42,484 nt of DNA, from assembly GCA_002315655.1 (NCBI GenBank), contig DCHO01000062.1:1308-43791 (forward strand), written 5' to 3'. The first letter of the stretch is position 1, and every line of letters begins with the position of its first letter. Both the position numbers and the translations under genes were made by a program. The notes beneath the pieces are model-generated. The model was given only the letters and a program-made list of their open reading frames with translations. It searched no databases and was not told the origin of the DNA. Below are positions 30,245-38,762 of this stretch, piece after piece. The stretch is from Christensenella sp. UBA1750. Lineage in GTDB: Bacteria; Bacillota; Clostridia; Christensenellales; UBA1750.

Positions 30245-30282
30245 TCTTAACACATAACAAAAACAATTAATAAATGTTCTTA

Positions 30283-30627
30283 TTAGGAGTCGCTTCCGCC
30301 TACTCCGCTAATAGTAATAACAGAACCATCAACAGAAACAGTGACAGTCGCACCCTTATTCCAAGAGCCAGATACACCGCTGATATTAATGGAACCTGCA
30401 GCCTGAGTCGTTGCGGTGGTTGCAGAGCCCTTGGACTCATCGCTGGTCAGGGAGTTGGCAACAGCCTCAGCGTAAGCGGCACGGACGTTAGCCTGGTCAG
30501 CAGCCTTTCTGGACTTGTCAAGAGAGGAGGAGAAGGTGGGAATGGCGATGGCGACCAGGATGCCGATGATGGCAACCACGATCAGCATTTCCATCAGAGT
30601 AAAGCCCTTTTTGTTCATCTTTTTCAT
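30283..30627 (-). CDS. Type IV prepilin, second copy (114 aa)
   Basis: Leader MKKMNKKG, cleavage before Phe9 in G|FTLMEMLIVVAIIGILVAIAIPTF, the standard N-methylated helix with Glu at +5. The globular part is small (about 70 residues) and Gly/Ser/Thr-rich (AAGSINISGVSGSWNKGATVTVSVDG), with no cysteines. A strong hairpin follows the gene, as expected for a highly expressed major pilin; that makes this the better candidate for the major subunit, but it is inference. GGAG lies 11 nt before ATG 30627; ATG 30618 is an alternative. Confidence 0.9.
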   Translation of the reverse strand: MKKMNKKGFTLMEMLIVVAIIGILVAIAIPTFSSSLDKSRKAADQANVRAAYAEAVANSLTSDESKGSATTATTQAAGSINISGVSGSWNKGATVTVSVDGSVITISGVGGSDS

Positions 30628-30718
30628 GAGATTGGTATCTCCTTTGGTTTAGTTTCCCGCTTGCGCGGGTGTGGGGGTGTATATTTCAATCGGAATGGGG
30701 TTATTCCGTTTGAAAACG

Positions 30719-31108
30719 TTACTTGACCCATTCAAGAATGGGACGTCCGAACTCATCTACTGTGCAGAGGATATACATATCCACATGGTCTTCCTTGATC
30801 GCACCTGCCGTGGTACCGACACCGTAAGGCTCCGGTGTTTCTCCGGGAGGAAGCAATCTTGAGTGCCCTGCATCATACGCATAATACGTTCCTTCGACGA
30901 CAGGCGTATGATCGTCCGCACTCAGAGCTTCGTTCAGGTACGAGGTCGCCGTACAGGCCTCCGCCGCACGATAGTTTTCCTTATCCACAGCTTCCTTTGC
31001 GGATTCCTGAACTCCGGCAAAAACAGGAACAACAATGGCGACCAGAATACCGATGATTGCAACTACAATGAGCAGTTCCATTAAGGTAAAGCCTTTTTGA
31101 TTTTTCAA
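30719..31108 (-). CDS. Type IV prepilin, first copy (129 aa)
   Basis: Leader MKNQKG and cleavage at G|FTLMELLIVVAIIGILVAIVVPVF. The mature domain differs from the other copy: ENYRAAEACTATSYLNEALSADDHTPVVEGTYYAYDAGHSRLLPPGETPEPYG, with a single Cys pair far apart and an acidic middle. The start codon is TTG (31108), set by GGGAGG 8 nt upstream. This low-efficiency start and the different head suggest a minor pilin, though that is inference. Confidence 0.9.
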   Translation of the reverse strand: MKNQKGFTLMELLIVVAIIGILVAIVVPVFAGVQESAKEAVDKENYRAAEACTATSYLNEALSADDHTPVVEGTYYAYDAGHSRLLPPGETPEPYGVGTTAGAIKEDHVDMYILCTVDEFGRPILEWVK

Positions 31109-31135
31109 TTTTAAGGCCTCCCAAATGAAATAAGA

Positions 31136-32353
31136 TTACAACAGCATATCGTAAGTAGAGTACATACTGAACATGGGCAGATAGACCGCCAGCAGCACCC
31201 AGCAGACGAAGACGGCAAGAATGCAGATGATGACGGGTTCCAGCAGCGCGGTGGCGCGTGCGGTGGTCACTTCCACCTCATTGTCGTAGTATTCACCCAC
31301 AACGGAGAGGGTCTGCTCCATGGATGCGGACTGTTCGCCGACGTTGACCATTTCGTTGAGCAGCTCGGGGAAGCACTTTTCCACCTTGAGAGAATCCGCC
31401 ACGCGGAAGCCCTGCTCCACGCCCTCGATGGCGTCCAGAACCTTGGAGCCGATGTAGGCATTGGAGAGCGCACGGCCGGTGATGCCCATGGCACGGGTCA
31501 TGGGAAGGCCGGAAGCCAGCAGGGTGGAGAAGGTGTTGGCAAACTGGGAAGAGGCGTTCATGAGCTGAATTTTTCCGATCACAGGGATCTTCAGCTTGAT
31601 GTGCGCCATGTTGAGCTTTCCCTTGGGGGTAGCGCCGTAAATATACAGTCCCGCCACGATTACGATGACCGCGCCCAGCAGGTACGGCCAGGCCTTGACA
31701 AAGAAATCACTGAGCCCGATCAGTGCCATGGTGACGCCCGGCAGCTCCGAACCCATATCCAGGAAGGAGCTGACGAAGGTAGGCACGGCTCTGACCATGA
31801 TGATGGCAATAACAACAACGGCCACAATGATAACAAAAATAGGATAGGTCAGGGCGGAGACGACCTTGCTCTTGATCTTGCCGCTCTTCTCAAAATACTT
31901 GGACAACCGTTCAAAGGAGGCATCCAACTGGCCGGATTCTTCACCGGCGCGGATGGTTTCCACCAAGATATTGGGCAGCTGCGGCCCGCGCATGGAAAAG
32001 GCGGAGGCCACATCATAACCGGCCACAACATCCTCGGCCACATCCAGCAAAATACGCTTCAAACTTTTATTGGACGTCTGGTTCATAACCATTTCCACGC
32101 TGCGGACAATGGGAAGGCCTGCATGGAGAATGATGGAAAACTGCTTGCACATCATCGCCAAATCCTTGGTCTTGATGGGCTGCGCATTCAGCTTCGCCAT
32201 GATGTCATTCTTGGATTCCTTCACCTCGGTCAGCTTGTTCACAACGGAACAGGAGGCCTTGAGCTGCGCAACGGCGTCATTTTCATCCTTCGCACGGATG
32301 ATTCCCTTGACATTCACGCCGGTAAGGGAAACCGCTTCGTACTTAAACGTCAT
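31136..32353 (-). CDS. pilC: PilC-type inner-membrane platform protein (405 aa)
   Basis: Platform protein that couples the PilB motor to the growing pilus. Two GSPII_F domains: the first near 70-195 (FSIILHAGLPIVRSVEMVMNQTSNKSLKRILLDV), the second near 270-395 (FANTFSTLLASGLPMTRAMGITG). Three membrane helices (about 170-195, 220-240, 375-395). It has its own promoter in the 160-nt gap after pilB, so it and the pilins can be made without pilB. Length is normal. Confidence 0.92.
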   Translation of the reverse strand: MTFKYEAVSLTGVNVKGIIRAKDENDAVAQLKASCSVVNKLTEVKESKNDIMAKLNAQPIKTKDLAMMCKQFSIILHAGLPIVRSVEMVMNQTSNKSLKRILLDVAEDVVAGYDVASAFSMRGPQLPNILVETIRAGEESGQLDASFERLSKYFEKSGKIKSKVVSALTYPIFVIIVAVVVIAIIMVRAVPTFVSSFLDMGSELPGVTMALIGLSDFFVKAWPYLLGAVIVIVAGLYIYGATPKGKLNMAHIKLKIPVIGKIQLMNASSQFANTFSTLLASGLPMTRAMGITGRALSNAYIGSKVLDAIEGVEQGFRVADSLKVEKCFPELLNEMVNVGEQSASMEQTLSVVGEYYDNEVEVTTARATALLEPVIICILAVFVCWVLLAVYLPMFSMYSTYDMLL

Positions 32354-32438
32354 ACCTTGTCACCAACCAATCTTCTTCTTTGGGTTGTGATGCCTAACAA
32401 AAACCTGTACATCTTCAAGATGCGCCTGTGTACATCAC

Positions 32439-32467
32439 ATTATACGATACTCAGCCAAAATAGACAA
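32439..32467 (-). promoter_or_regulatory. Internal promoter before pilC
   Basis: Minus strand TTGTCT (32462-32467), 17-nt spacer, TATAAT (32439-32444), 85 nt before the pilC start. Confidence 0.65.
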
Positions 32468-32514
32468 TAGATTTATGTTACGAAAGTGTTAATCATTTCT
32501 AAGTTGTTAACAGC

Positions 32515-34212
32515 TTAGTCGTCTGTGGTGGACAGAATACGCATGGCTTCGGACACGGTGGTGGTGCCTTCCAGCACCAGACGGCGGGCATCCTCCATCA
32601 TGGGGACGAAATCGGAGCGGTAGATGGCATCCATCAGCTCCTTGGAGGAAGCGCGGTCGCGGAAAAGGGTGCGGATCTCATGGTTGAGCGTGAGGATTTC
32701 AAACGTGGCGATTCTGCCGCGGTAGCCGGTGGACAGGCAGTCCGGGCAGCCTTTGCCGCGGTAGAATTTGACCCCTTCGCGCTGATCTTCCGGCAGGTCG
32801 ATGGCGTCCATTTCCTCATCCGTGGGGATGTATTCCTCGCGGCAGTGGGAGCAGATGCGGCGCACCAGACGCTGGGAAATAATGCCCTTCAAGGCCGTGG
32901 CGGTCAGGTAAGGCTCCACGCCGATGTCGGAAAGTCTGTCCAGTGCGGAGATTGCGTCGTTGGTGTGGATGGTGGAGAGCACCAGGTGGCCGGTGATGGC
33001 GGCGCGCATGGCAATCTCGGCGGTTTCGCCGTCGCGGATCTCGCCCACGGCGATGATGTCCGGGTCCTGACGCAAAATGGAGCGCAGGCCGTTTGCAAAG
33101 GTCATGCCGACCTTTTCGTTGATCTGCACCTGGTTCACGCCGTCGATGTTGTACTCGACAGGGTCTTCCAGTGTGACCAGATTGACGTGCTCCTCGTTTA
33201 AGTCGGAAACCATGGTGTACATGGTGGTGGATTTGCCGGAGCCGGTGGGTCCCACGATGAGCACCACGCCGTTGGCATTGTGCACCAAACTCAGGTACTT
33301 TTTCATGTTTTCCTCGTTTAAGCCGATACCGGCGCGGGTGAGCAGCTGGCCGGACTTATACAGAAGACGGATAACGACCTTTTCGCCGTAAATGGTGGGC
33401 AGGGTGGAGATACGCAGGTCGATGTCCTGCCCGCGAATGAGCACGTTGGCGCGGCCGTCCAGCGGGATGCGGCGCTCGGCAATGTCCATTTCGCCGATGA
33501 TCTTGACGCGGGAAATGACGGAGTTCTGCAAATTGCGCGGGATGGTCAGAATGGTGTGGAGCATACCGTCGATACGCATACGCACCACAAGGCCGGATTC
33601 TCTCGGCTCCATGTGAATATCGGAGGCGTGCTCGGCCACGGCGCGCTCGATGACGGAGTTAACCAGACGGACGGTAGGCGCGTTGTCGGCCTCGCGAGCG
33701 GTGTTTTCAGGTTCGTCCGCCGCCATGGCGATGGCGCTCTCCCCGACGGTGATGGCCAGTTCCGAAATGGCCTTGTTCACGCCTTCGTTGCCGTACAGCG
33801 TCACGATGGCGCGATCCACCGCAGCGCCCGTGGCAATCAGCGGAATGATGCGCTTTTTGGAGGAGGTCTTGACCTCCTCGATCGCCATGAAGTTCAGTGG
33901 GTCTTCCATGGCCAGATACAGGGAATCGCCCACCACGCGCACGGGCACAACGCGGTGCTTCTGCGCCGTGGTTCTGGGCACCATGGAGGTCATGGTCGAA
34001 GGAATATTGATGGTGGTCAGGTCTACATAATCAACGCCTAACTGCAGGGTCAAAACATCAATGAGCTGGCGCTCCGTGATCACGCCAAGATCAATTAAAA
34101 CCTCACCCAAACGCTTCTTTTTTTCACGCCCGATGGCCAATGCCTCATTGAGCTGCTGCTCCGTTATAACACCGTTGGAGGTCAAAATGTCTCCCAATCG
34201 TCTGTATGCCAT
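32515..34212 (-). CDS. pilB: PilB/GspE-type pilus assembly ATPase (565 aa)
   Basis: Hexameric motor that drives pilin insertion. An N-terminal MshEN/GspE domain (about 1-140, RLGDILTSNGVITEQQLNEALAIGREKKKRLGEVLIDLGVITERQL, a duplicated motif), then the C-terminal ATPase with Walker A GPTGSGKSTT (321-330), Asp box TLEDPVEYNIDGVNQ, Walker B-like IIAVGEIRDGETAEIAM, His box HLVLSTIHTND, and the zinc-binding CSHC...CPDC pairs. GGAG is 7 nt from ATG 34212; the TTG at 34218 is rejected. No pilT-type retraction ATPase is in the window. The leading helices could bind a cyclic dinucleotide, as MshEN domains do. Confidence 0.95.
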   Translation of the reverse strand: MAYRRLGDILTSNGVITEQQLNEALAIGREKKKRLGEVLIDLGVITERQLIDVLTLQLGVDYVDLTTINIPSTMTSMVPRTTAQKHRVVPVRVVGDSLYLAMEDPLNFMAIEEVKTSSKKRIIPLIATGAAVDRAIVTLYGNEGVNKAISELAITVGESAIAMAADEPENTAREADNAPTVRLVNSVIERAVAEHASDIHMEPRESGLVVRMRIDGMLHTILTIPRNLQNSVISRVKIIGEMDIAERRIPLDGRANVLIRGQDIDLRISTLPTIYGEKVVIRLLYKSGQLLTRAGIGLNEENMKKYLSLVHNANGVVLIVGPTGSGKSTTMYTMVSDLNEEHVNLVTLEDPVEYNIDGVNQVQINEKVGMTFANGLRSILRQDPDIIAVGEIRDGETAEIAMRAAITGHLVLSTIHTNDAISALDRLSDIGVEPYLTATALKGIISQRLVRRICSHCREEYIPTDEEMDAIDLPEDQREGVKFYRGKGCPDCLSTGYRGRIATFEILTLNHEIRTLFRDRASSKELMDAIYRSDFVPMMEDARRLVLEGTTTVSEAMRILSTTDD

Positions 34213-34280
34213 GAACAATCTCCTCTACTGCAAATCCAAATGGCTGAAACAGCCCTGAAAGTTGTTTCTGTGTTGTTTAC

Positions 34281-34309
34281 AGTATAGCGCATTCGTTCCC
34301 GGTTTACAA
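34281..34309 (-). promoter_or_regulatory. Promoter of the pilus operon
   Basis: Minus strand TTGTAA (34304-34309), 17-nt spacer, TATACT (34281-34286), about 70 nt before pilB. One copy of the 24-bp direct repeat begins 4 nt upstream. Confidence 0.7.
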
Positions 34310-34313
34310 GTAT

Positions 34314-34337
34314 ATCCACAGGTTTTCTTGGTAAGAA
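34314..34337. repeat. Left copy of a 24-bp direct repeat around the amidohydrolase
   Basis: Begins ATCCACAGG and ends TTTCTTGGTAAGAA; 22 of 24 positions match 35573-35596. It contains a small dyad TTCTT-GGT-AAGAA. Confidence 0.6.
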
Positions 34338-34364
34338 TGTATCGGTATGTCAATAAACAAATGA

Positions 34365-34405
34365 AAGGCGTCATCGTTTGATTTCATATCAAGCGATAAC
34401 GCCTT
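34365..34405 (-). terminator. Terminator of the amidohydrolase gene
   Basis: AAGGCGT (34365 on) pairs with ACGCCTT (to 34405), extended by ATCG/CGAT and TTGAT/ATCAA pairs with one mismatch on each side; TTTCATTTGTTT follows on the minus strand. Confidence 0.7.
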
Positions 34406-34414
34406 CTTATATTG

Positions 34415-35443
34415 TTATTTTCTATGGTCTACACCGAATCCGAGTGCTTCGGCATTATTGTGCAGTATACATTCCTTTTCTTCCTGCGACAAATTCGGAT
34501 TATCTCCGATAAAATCAACCATGCCCTTAATATCCTCGTAATAGAAATCAGTACCCAGCAAGATCTTTTCTTTTCCCATAGCATCAAGGGTAGCCCTCAG
34601 TGCAATCTGGGAGTAATTGCCGGAGGTTGTGCCCCAAGTGTTGTTGTCCAGATAATAGCTTGGTTCATGTCGGAGAGATGCACCGATATTCACAGAGGGC
34701 TGACCCAGACCCTGTCTCCAAGCGGTGTCCATTCTGTTCTTGAAAAATCCCATGCCCTCGCAGTCGTGCCCCATCAGAACTTTTAGTTCCGGCAGTCTGT
34801 CGAAGATGCCCCTGTGAATCATGCGCATATACAGGAGCTGCGTGTCTGCGGTAAAGCCGAGGGAAGGCCCATTCAGACAATAGCCGAATTCCGCATACTC
34901 TTTCCATACGCAGAAAGTAGGATGAAGATACACCGGCATTTTGTAAGAAGCTAACTTTTCCAGTATCGGGAAATACTTGGGATCGTCCAGATAGCGGCCG
35001 TTATAGTTGGACAGGGTAGACCAGCCGAACATGCCGCCCGCAGTACAGCGGTCGATCTCCTTCAGCGACCATCCGATATCCTCGGGACAGAGTGCCATAT
35101 AAGCCCCGAAGCGATCCGGATGTTTTGCAATGGCCTCCATCATGGCATCATTGTATGCTTTTGCAACCTTTTTTCCTGTTTCCGGCTCGAAATACTCGGC
35201 ACCCGGCGTGGTCAGTGAGATTTGGGCAAAATCAATGCCGCATTCGTCCATCGTTTTCAACCGCAGGTCATCCAAATCCATGACGATTTCAAAAAGCTTT
35301 TTCATTGCACTGTCCGGATTATCGAACATATCGCCACCGGCAAGCTTCCACTGATCGGGGGACATACTCTTTTTCCATTCGTCAATCATCAGCTTAATCT
35401 CCAGATGATGTTCCGTATCAATGACGCGCATTCCATTTTTCAT
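34415..35443 (-). CDS. Amidohydrolase-2 family protein, ACMSD/decarboxylase-like (342 aa)
   Basis: Metal-dependent TIM barrel of PF04909, whose members are mainly decarboxylases or hydrolases of aromatic or dicarboxylic acids. Probable metal ligands: Glu11 and His13 in IDTEHHLE (Glu-x-His, as in the resorcylate decarboxylase branch), His174 in YLHPTF, His226 in MGHDCEG and Asp299 in GTDFYY. GGAGG sits 8 nt before ATG 35443. Its GC is lower than both neighbours, and the segment is bounded by a 24-bp imperfect direct repeat, so it looks acquired. An inverted repeat in its promoter suggests a dedicated regulator not present here. Substrate unknown. Confidence 0.82.
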   Translation of the reverse strand: MKNGMRVIDTEHHLEIKLMIDEWKKSMSPDQWKLAGGDMFDNPDSAMKKLFEIVMDLDDLRLKTMDECGIDFAQISLTTPGAEYFEPETGKKVAKAYNDAMMEAIAKHPDRFGAYMALCPEDIGWSLKEIDRCTAGGMFGWSTLSNYNGRYLDDPKYFPILEKLASYKMPVYLHPTFCVWKEYAEFGYCLNGPSLGFTADTQLLYMRMIHRGIFDRLPELKVLMGHDCEGMGFFKNRMDTAWRQGLGQPSVNIGASLRHEPSYYLDNNTWGTTSGNYSQIALRATLDAMGKEKILLGTDFYYEDIKGMVDFIGDNPNLSQEEKECILHNNAEALGFGVDHRK

Positions 35444-35479
35444 CACAGTTACCTCCAAAATAATGATTTTGTTTTGACG

Positions 35480-35520
35480 AAGCAAATATCGTTATATATA
35501 ATATTTGCTTACTTAAAGTA
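35480..35520 (-). promoter_or_regulatory. Operator-like dyads at the amidohydrolase promoter
   Basis: AAGCAAATAT (35480-35489) and ATATTTGCTT (35501-35510) form a perfect 10-bp inverted repeat with an 11-nt AT spacer; an adjoining odd dyad TACTTAAAGTA occupies 35510-35520. TATTAT/TATATA -10 candidates lie inside. Binding by a dimeric regulator is likely. Confidence 0.55.
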
Positions 35521-35572
35521 TATCATATATATATTTTTTCCGCAAGTAATCCCGCTATATTCTAGTGAAACA

Positions 35573-35596
35573 ATCCACGGGATTTCTTGGTAAGAA
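35573..35596. repeat. Right copy of the 24-bp direct repeat
   Basis: Begins ATCCACGGG and ends TTTCTTGGTAAGAA. It abuts the terminator of the DUF4349-type gene, while the left copy abuts the pilB promoter. Confidence 0.6.
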
Positions 35597-35631
35597 AAGG
35601 CCGCAGAGAAGTTTCTTCACTCCTCTGCGGC
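35597..35631 (-). terminator. Terminator of the DUF4349-type gene
   Basis: Minus strand GCCGCAGAG/CTCTGCGGC (35623-35631 with 35600-35608), inner GAAG/CTTC pairs, then CTTTTCTT. Confidence 0.8.
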
Positions 35632-35662
35632 GGCGGATAGGGCTGTTTATTTCATCGGGTTT

Positions 35663-36646
35663 TTAAGGGTTCTGCGCGTTTTCGGCAGGTATATTCTGCG
35701 CCGCTTTCGCCGCTTTTGCGGCCTTCTTCTTTTTGCGGTTCTTCTTTGCCGTCTTCACAATGAGGATGATGACAAAGACGAGGATACCGGCCGCGACAGC
35801 CACGGGGATTAGGAAGATCAGCGCAATCACAAGCCCCTGCCCGGCATCGGATAAAAAGTCGAGGGAATCTTCAAAGGCGCGGACGATCTTGGAGCCGAAG
35901 GTCTCGGGGATTTCGGGTTCGTATTCCCTGACCTCGCTTAGATCAATGTTGAAGGTGGAATAAGAGACCAGCCCGTCATAGCGCTTGATGGTGGAGGTTC
36001 TGTCGTTGATGCGGTACCTGACCTCCGCCAGCTTGTCTTCCAGCGCGATCAGATCCTCCATCTTGTCGGCCTGCTCCATCATGGCCAGCAGCCGTTCCTG
36101 CTCCAGCTTGTAGGAATCCAGCTCCGCCTGCACGTCGTAATACCTATCGGAAATGTCCTCCACGTTCTCGGTGTGGGAGCGCACGTTGCCGATCTCCCCC
36201 AGCTTTTCCGTCATGGTGTCGTAGTTTGCCGCGGGCACCCGCGCCACAAAGGACGCATAGCGGGAATTGGAGGAACCGTAGGAATTGCCGGACACATTGG
36301 AGGATTCCATGTAGCCGCCGGCGGCTTCCACCAGTGCCTTCACATTCGCAACCGCCTCGTCAAAGGCCTTGGTCTCGATGGAGAAATAGCCGGTATAGAT
36401 GAGCTTGCGGTTGGTCTGCACCTGCACCTCAGTAAAGTCGCTGTCGTAAGAATTGCTCTCCGCCGGTGCTTCCTCGCTCCACTCCGCCTCGTCCCAATAA
36501 GTGTCGTCGTAGTCGGCGGATTCCGCATAGACGGCTTCATCCGCATAAGCCAGGGTGGATTTGGTGTCATAGGCGGCATTGCTGCCGCAAGCGGTCAGAG
36601 ACAACACCAGCACAAGAGCCAGCAGAACCAATGTCAGTTTTTTCAT
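35663..36646 (-). CDS. DUF4349-type lipoprotein (327 aa)
   Basis: Lipoprotein signal MKKLTLVLLALVLVLSLTACG with lipobox LTAC (Cys20). An acidic stretch (about 25-70, Tyr/Asp/Glu/Ser-rich) leads to RKLIYTGYFSIETKAFDEAVANVKALVEAAGGYMESSNVSG, the typical start of DUF4349, then a coiled coil (about 175-235, DVQAELDSYKLEQERLLAMMEQADKMEDLIALEDKLAEVRY) and a C-terminal membrane helix (about 270-298) with a Lys/Ala-rich tail. Start: ATG 36646 with AGGAGGAG; the frame to 36790 overlaps GH127 and is rejected. It is separated from GH127 by 70 nt. Role unknown; envelope location is clear. Confidence 0.88.
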   Translation of the reverse strand: MKKLTLVLLALVLVLSLTACGSNAAYDTKSTLAYADEAVYAESADYDDTYWDEAEWSEEAPAESNSYDSDFTEVQVQTNRKLIYTGYFSIETKAFDEAVANVKALVEAAGGYMESSNVSGNSYGSSNSRYASFVARVPAANYDTMTEKLGEIGNVRSHTENVEDISDRYYDVQAELDSYKLEQERLLAMMEQADKMEDLIALEDKLAEVRYRINDRTSTIKRYDGLVSYSTFNIDLSEVREYEPEIPETFGSKIVRAFEDSLDFLSDAGQGLVIALIFLIPVAVAAGILVFVIILIVKTAKKNRKKKKAAKAAKAAQNIPAENAQNP

Positions 36647-36716
36647 CCTCTTCTCCTCCTCTTTGGATTTGTTGACAGTGAGACGAAACAAATTGAGCGT
36701 TTGTTCCGCAGTTTTC

Positions 36717-38597
36717 CTATTTTCTTCCCTGCGGGAACTGCGCAATGCGCAAAACAGCCTCGGCATAGGGCACAAGACTGAGCTGCACACTTTCTTCCTT
36801 CTGCTTGGGCAACACGGGAATCGGCTCGGTCACGCCGTCCTTTTCCTTCCACTCGGGAACCGGGAAGCCTGTTGCGGTGACAGACCTTCCATCCTCGGAG
36901 AGCGTGAAGCCTTCCTCGGGCAGCAGGGCATAATTGAACGGCTTTTCCGCCGTGGCATATCTGTCGGAAAGCGGCATTTCCGCACCCCGATATTCCCACT
37001 TTTCGCCCAGCGGCAGAGCATAGAGCACAGGCCCGCAGGTGACGGCGACAGACTGGTGATAATACTTTTCCGCCTTCACCGCGCGGGAAATGTGCAGGTT
37101 GGTTTCGGTTTCCTCGCCCCATTCTCTGTCGATAACGAGGAATTTCCCGGCTTCGCCCACGAAGGTTTCCTCGCCGATCTTTGCGTAAGCGTCCTCCGTC
37201 CACGCGGGGATGCGCAGGTGGATGGGGAACTTTGCCGTCTTTTCACACCTGACCTTTATGGAAATGTCTTCCGCATAAGGATAATTGCCCGAGACCGTCA
37301 CCTGCACGCGGGTGTCACCGACCTTCCACTTCACCTCGCAGGGCGCGTAGGTCATGGCGCACAGACCGCCGTTCTTCACGGCATACCACAGGTGGGAAAC
37401 GAACTTGGGATAGCCCTGATGCAGGTTCGCGGTGCAGCAGCCATAGTGCGGTTCCAGCCCGAAGGTGTTTGCACCGTTGGAATTGTTATACCAGTTGTAT
37501 TTTCCCGTGCCGACGGAAATCTGGTTCACCTGCTGGTCGTACTGGTGCGCCCAGGTGTCCGGCGAGATGGGCGCGGGCAGGGCGTTGTAGGCGATGCGCT
37601 CCCAAATGTCGCCGAGCTTTGCGTCGTCAAGCTGTCCCATAATGGTTTCCAGCGAATACAGCGTCTCCACGACGGCGCAGGTCTCGGTGCCCTGGGTGGG
37701 GTTGGTGCCGGATAGGTGCTCATCCCCCGTGAACATTCCGCTGGCTACGCCGTGATGCTTCATCAGCTTTTCCCAGCCCGCATAGAAGGCCTGTGCCTGT
37801 TTGATGCCGCCGTGCAGGGTGTGATCCAGCACCGGGGTTTTCAGTGCCATCGCCTGATTGACCACATGGGTTCTCTGGTGCTGCTGCCAGCCTGCCGACC
37901 ACGGATCGGGATTCTCCTCCATCATGGGCTGCAAAAGCTTCCACGGGAAGGCCTTTTTCTGGTCGCGGCTGTCGGGGAAGGTGTGGTAATAGCCCGTCCA
38001 GTCAATCGACTGGGCAAGCAGCTTATCGCACAGCTTCAACAGCACCTTTGCGCCGGTGATGTTGTAGAGCCACTGCACGGTTTCAATGTTGTCCCCGGCT
38101 CTGGCAATCGCCCACATTCCCAGCGGCTGCCCGTCCAGCATTTTATATTCATATTCAAAATATTTCGCCATAAAGGGCAGCACGCGCTTGTCGCCCGTGG
38201 CTTCAAAATATTGCTTCATGCACTTCATCGCCACCATGCGCGGCCACCAGTCGGGATTGTCATGTGGGCCAAAGTAGCCGTTTTCCTGCTGGGAGGCAAG
38301 CGTCCACTCCACAAACCGCATGGCAACGCTTTTGAGCCGCTCGTCGTTCAGCTCCCACGCAAGGGGAATCAGCCCGTCAAAATAATAGGGGCCGCGCTCC
38401 CAGTTTTCGCCGTTCCCGCCCATCCAGGCCGTGTCCCGCACGGAAGGCCAGATTTCGTACAAATGCCCGGTTATGCCCTCCGCAAGCGCCTTTTCCTTCT
38501 CATAAAGCCAGCCCAAGGGCTTTACCGCGCCCAGCGGCAGCTCGGAATAGGTGTTGGGGGCAAGGGGTGCTCTGTTGAAGATCGCCTGATCGATCAT
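36717..38597 (-). CDS. GH127-family beta-L-arabinofuranosidase-like protein (626 aa)
   Basis: Cytoplasmic (no signal peptide) alpha/alpha-barrel of the DUF1680/GH127 family, which removes beta-L-arabinofuranose from plant hydroxyproline-rich or other glycans. In the characterised HypBA1 a zinc ion is held by Glu-x-Cys and a Cys-Cys pair; the same layout is here: GTETCAVVE (Glu305, Cys307) and YGCCTAN (Cys387, Cys388), with Cys387 in the place of the nucleophile. Preceded by a 17-nt-spaced promoter. No exported glycanase or arabinose catabolism genes are next to it, so the substrate is taken as short imported oligosaccharide by inference. Confidence 0.88.
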   Translation of the reverse strand: MIDQAIFNRAPLAPNTYSELPLGAVKPLGWLYEKEKALAEGITGHLYEIWPSVRDTAWMGGNGENWERGPYYFDGLIPLAWELNDERLKSVAMRFVEWTLASQQENGYFGPHDNPDWWPRMVAMKCMKQYFEATGDKRVLPFMAKYFEYEYKMLDGQPLGMWAIARAGDNIETVQWLYNITGAKVLLKLCDKLLAQSIDWTGYYHTFPDSRDQKKAFPWKLLQPMMEENPDPWSAGWQQHQRTHVVNQAMALKTPVLDHTLHGGIKQAQAFYAGWEKLMKHHGVASGMFTGDEHLSGTNPTQGTETCAVVETLYSLETIMGQLDDAKLGDIWERIAYNALPAPISPDTWAHQYDQQVNQISVGTGKYNWYNNSNGANTFGLEPHYGCCTANLHQGYPKFVSHLWYAVKNGGLCAMTYAPCEVKWKVGDTRVQVTVSGNYPYAEDISIKVRCEKTAKFPIHLRIPAWTEDAYAKIGEETFVGEAGKFLVIDREWGEETETNLHISRAVKAEKYYHQSVAVTCGPVLYALPLGEKWEYRGAEMPLSDRYATAEKPFNYALLPEEGFTLSEDGRSVTATGFPVPEWKEKDGVTEPIPVLPKQKEESVQLSLVPYAEAVLRIAQFPQGRK

Positions 38598-38638
38598 AAT
38601 TCTTTTCGTCCTTCTCTCGTCATAGTATTCCTTTTGTT

Positions 38639-38667
38639 ATTTTAGCGTTTTTGGCGGGATTCTGCAA
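38639..38667 (-). promoter_or_regulatory. Promoter of the GH127 gene
   Basis: Minus strand TTGCAG (38662-38667), 17-nt spacer, TAAAAT (38639-38644). Confidence 0.55.
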
Positions 38668-38762
38668 GCAGGAAACCGTTAATCCGGGTGGGCTTTCACC
38701 GAAAATAACGAAAAAGCATAGAAATGTAGCATGAAAACCTTCTAAACAAGGAGGAATCCGCG

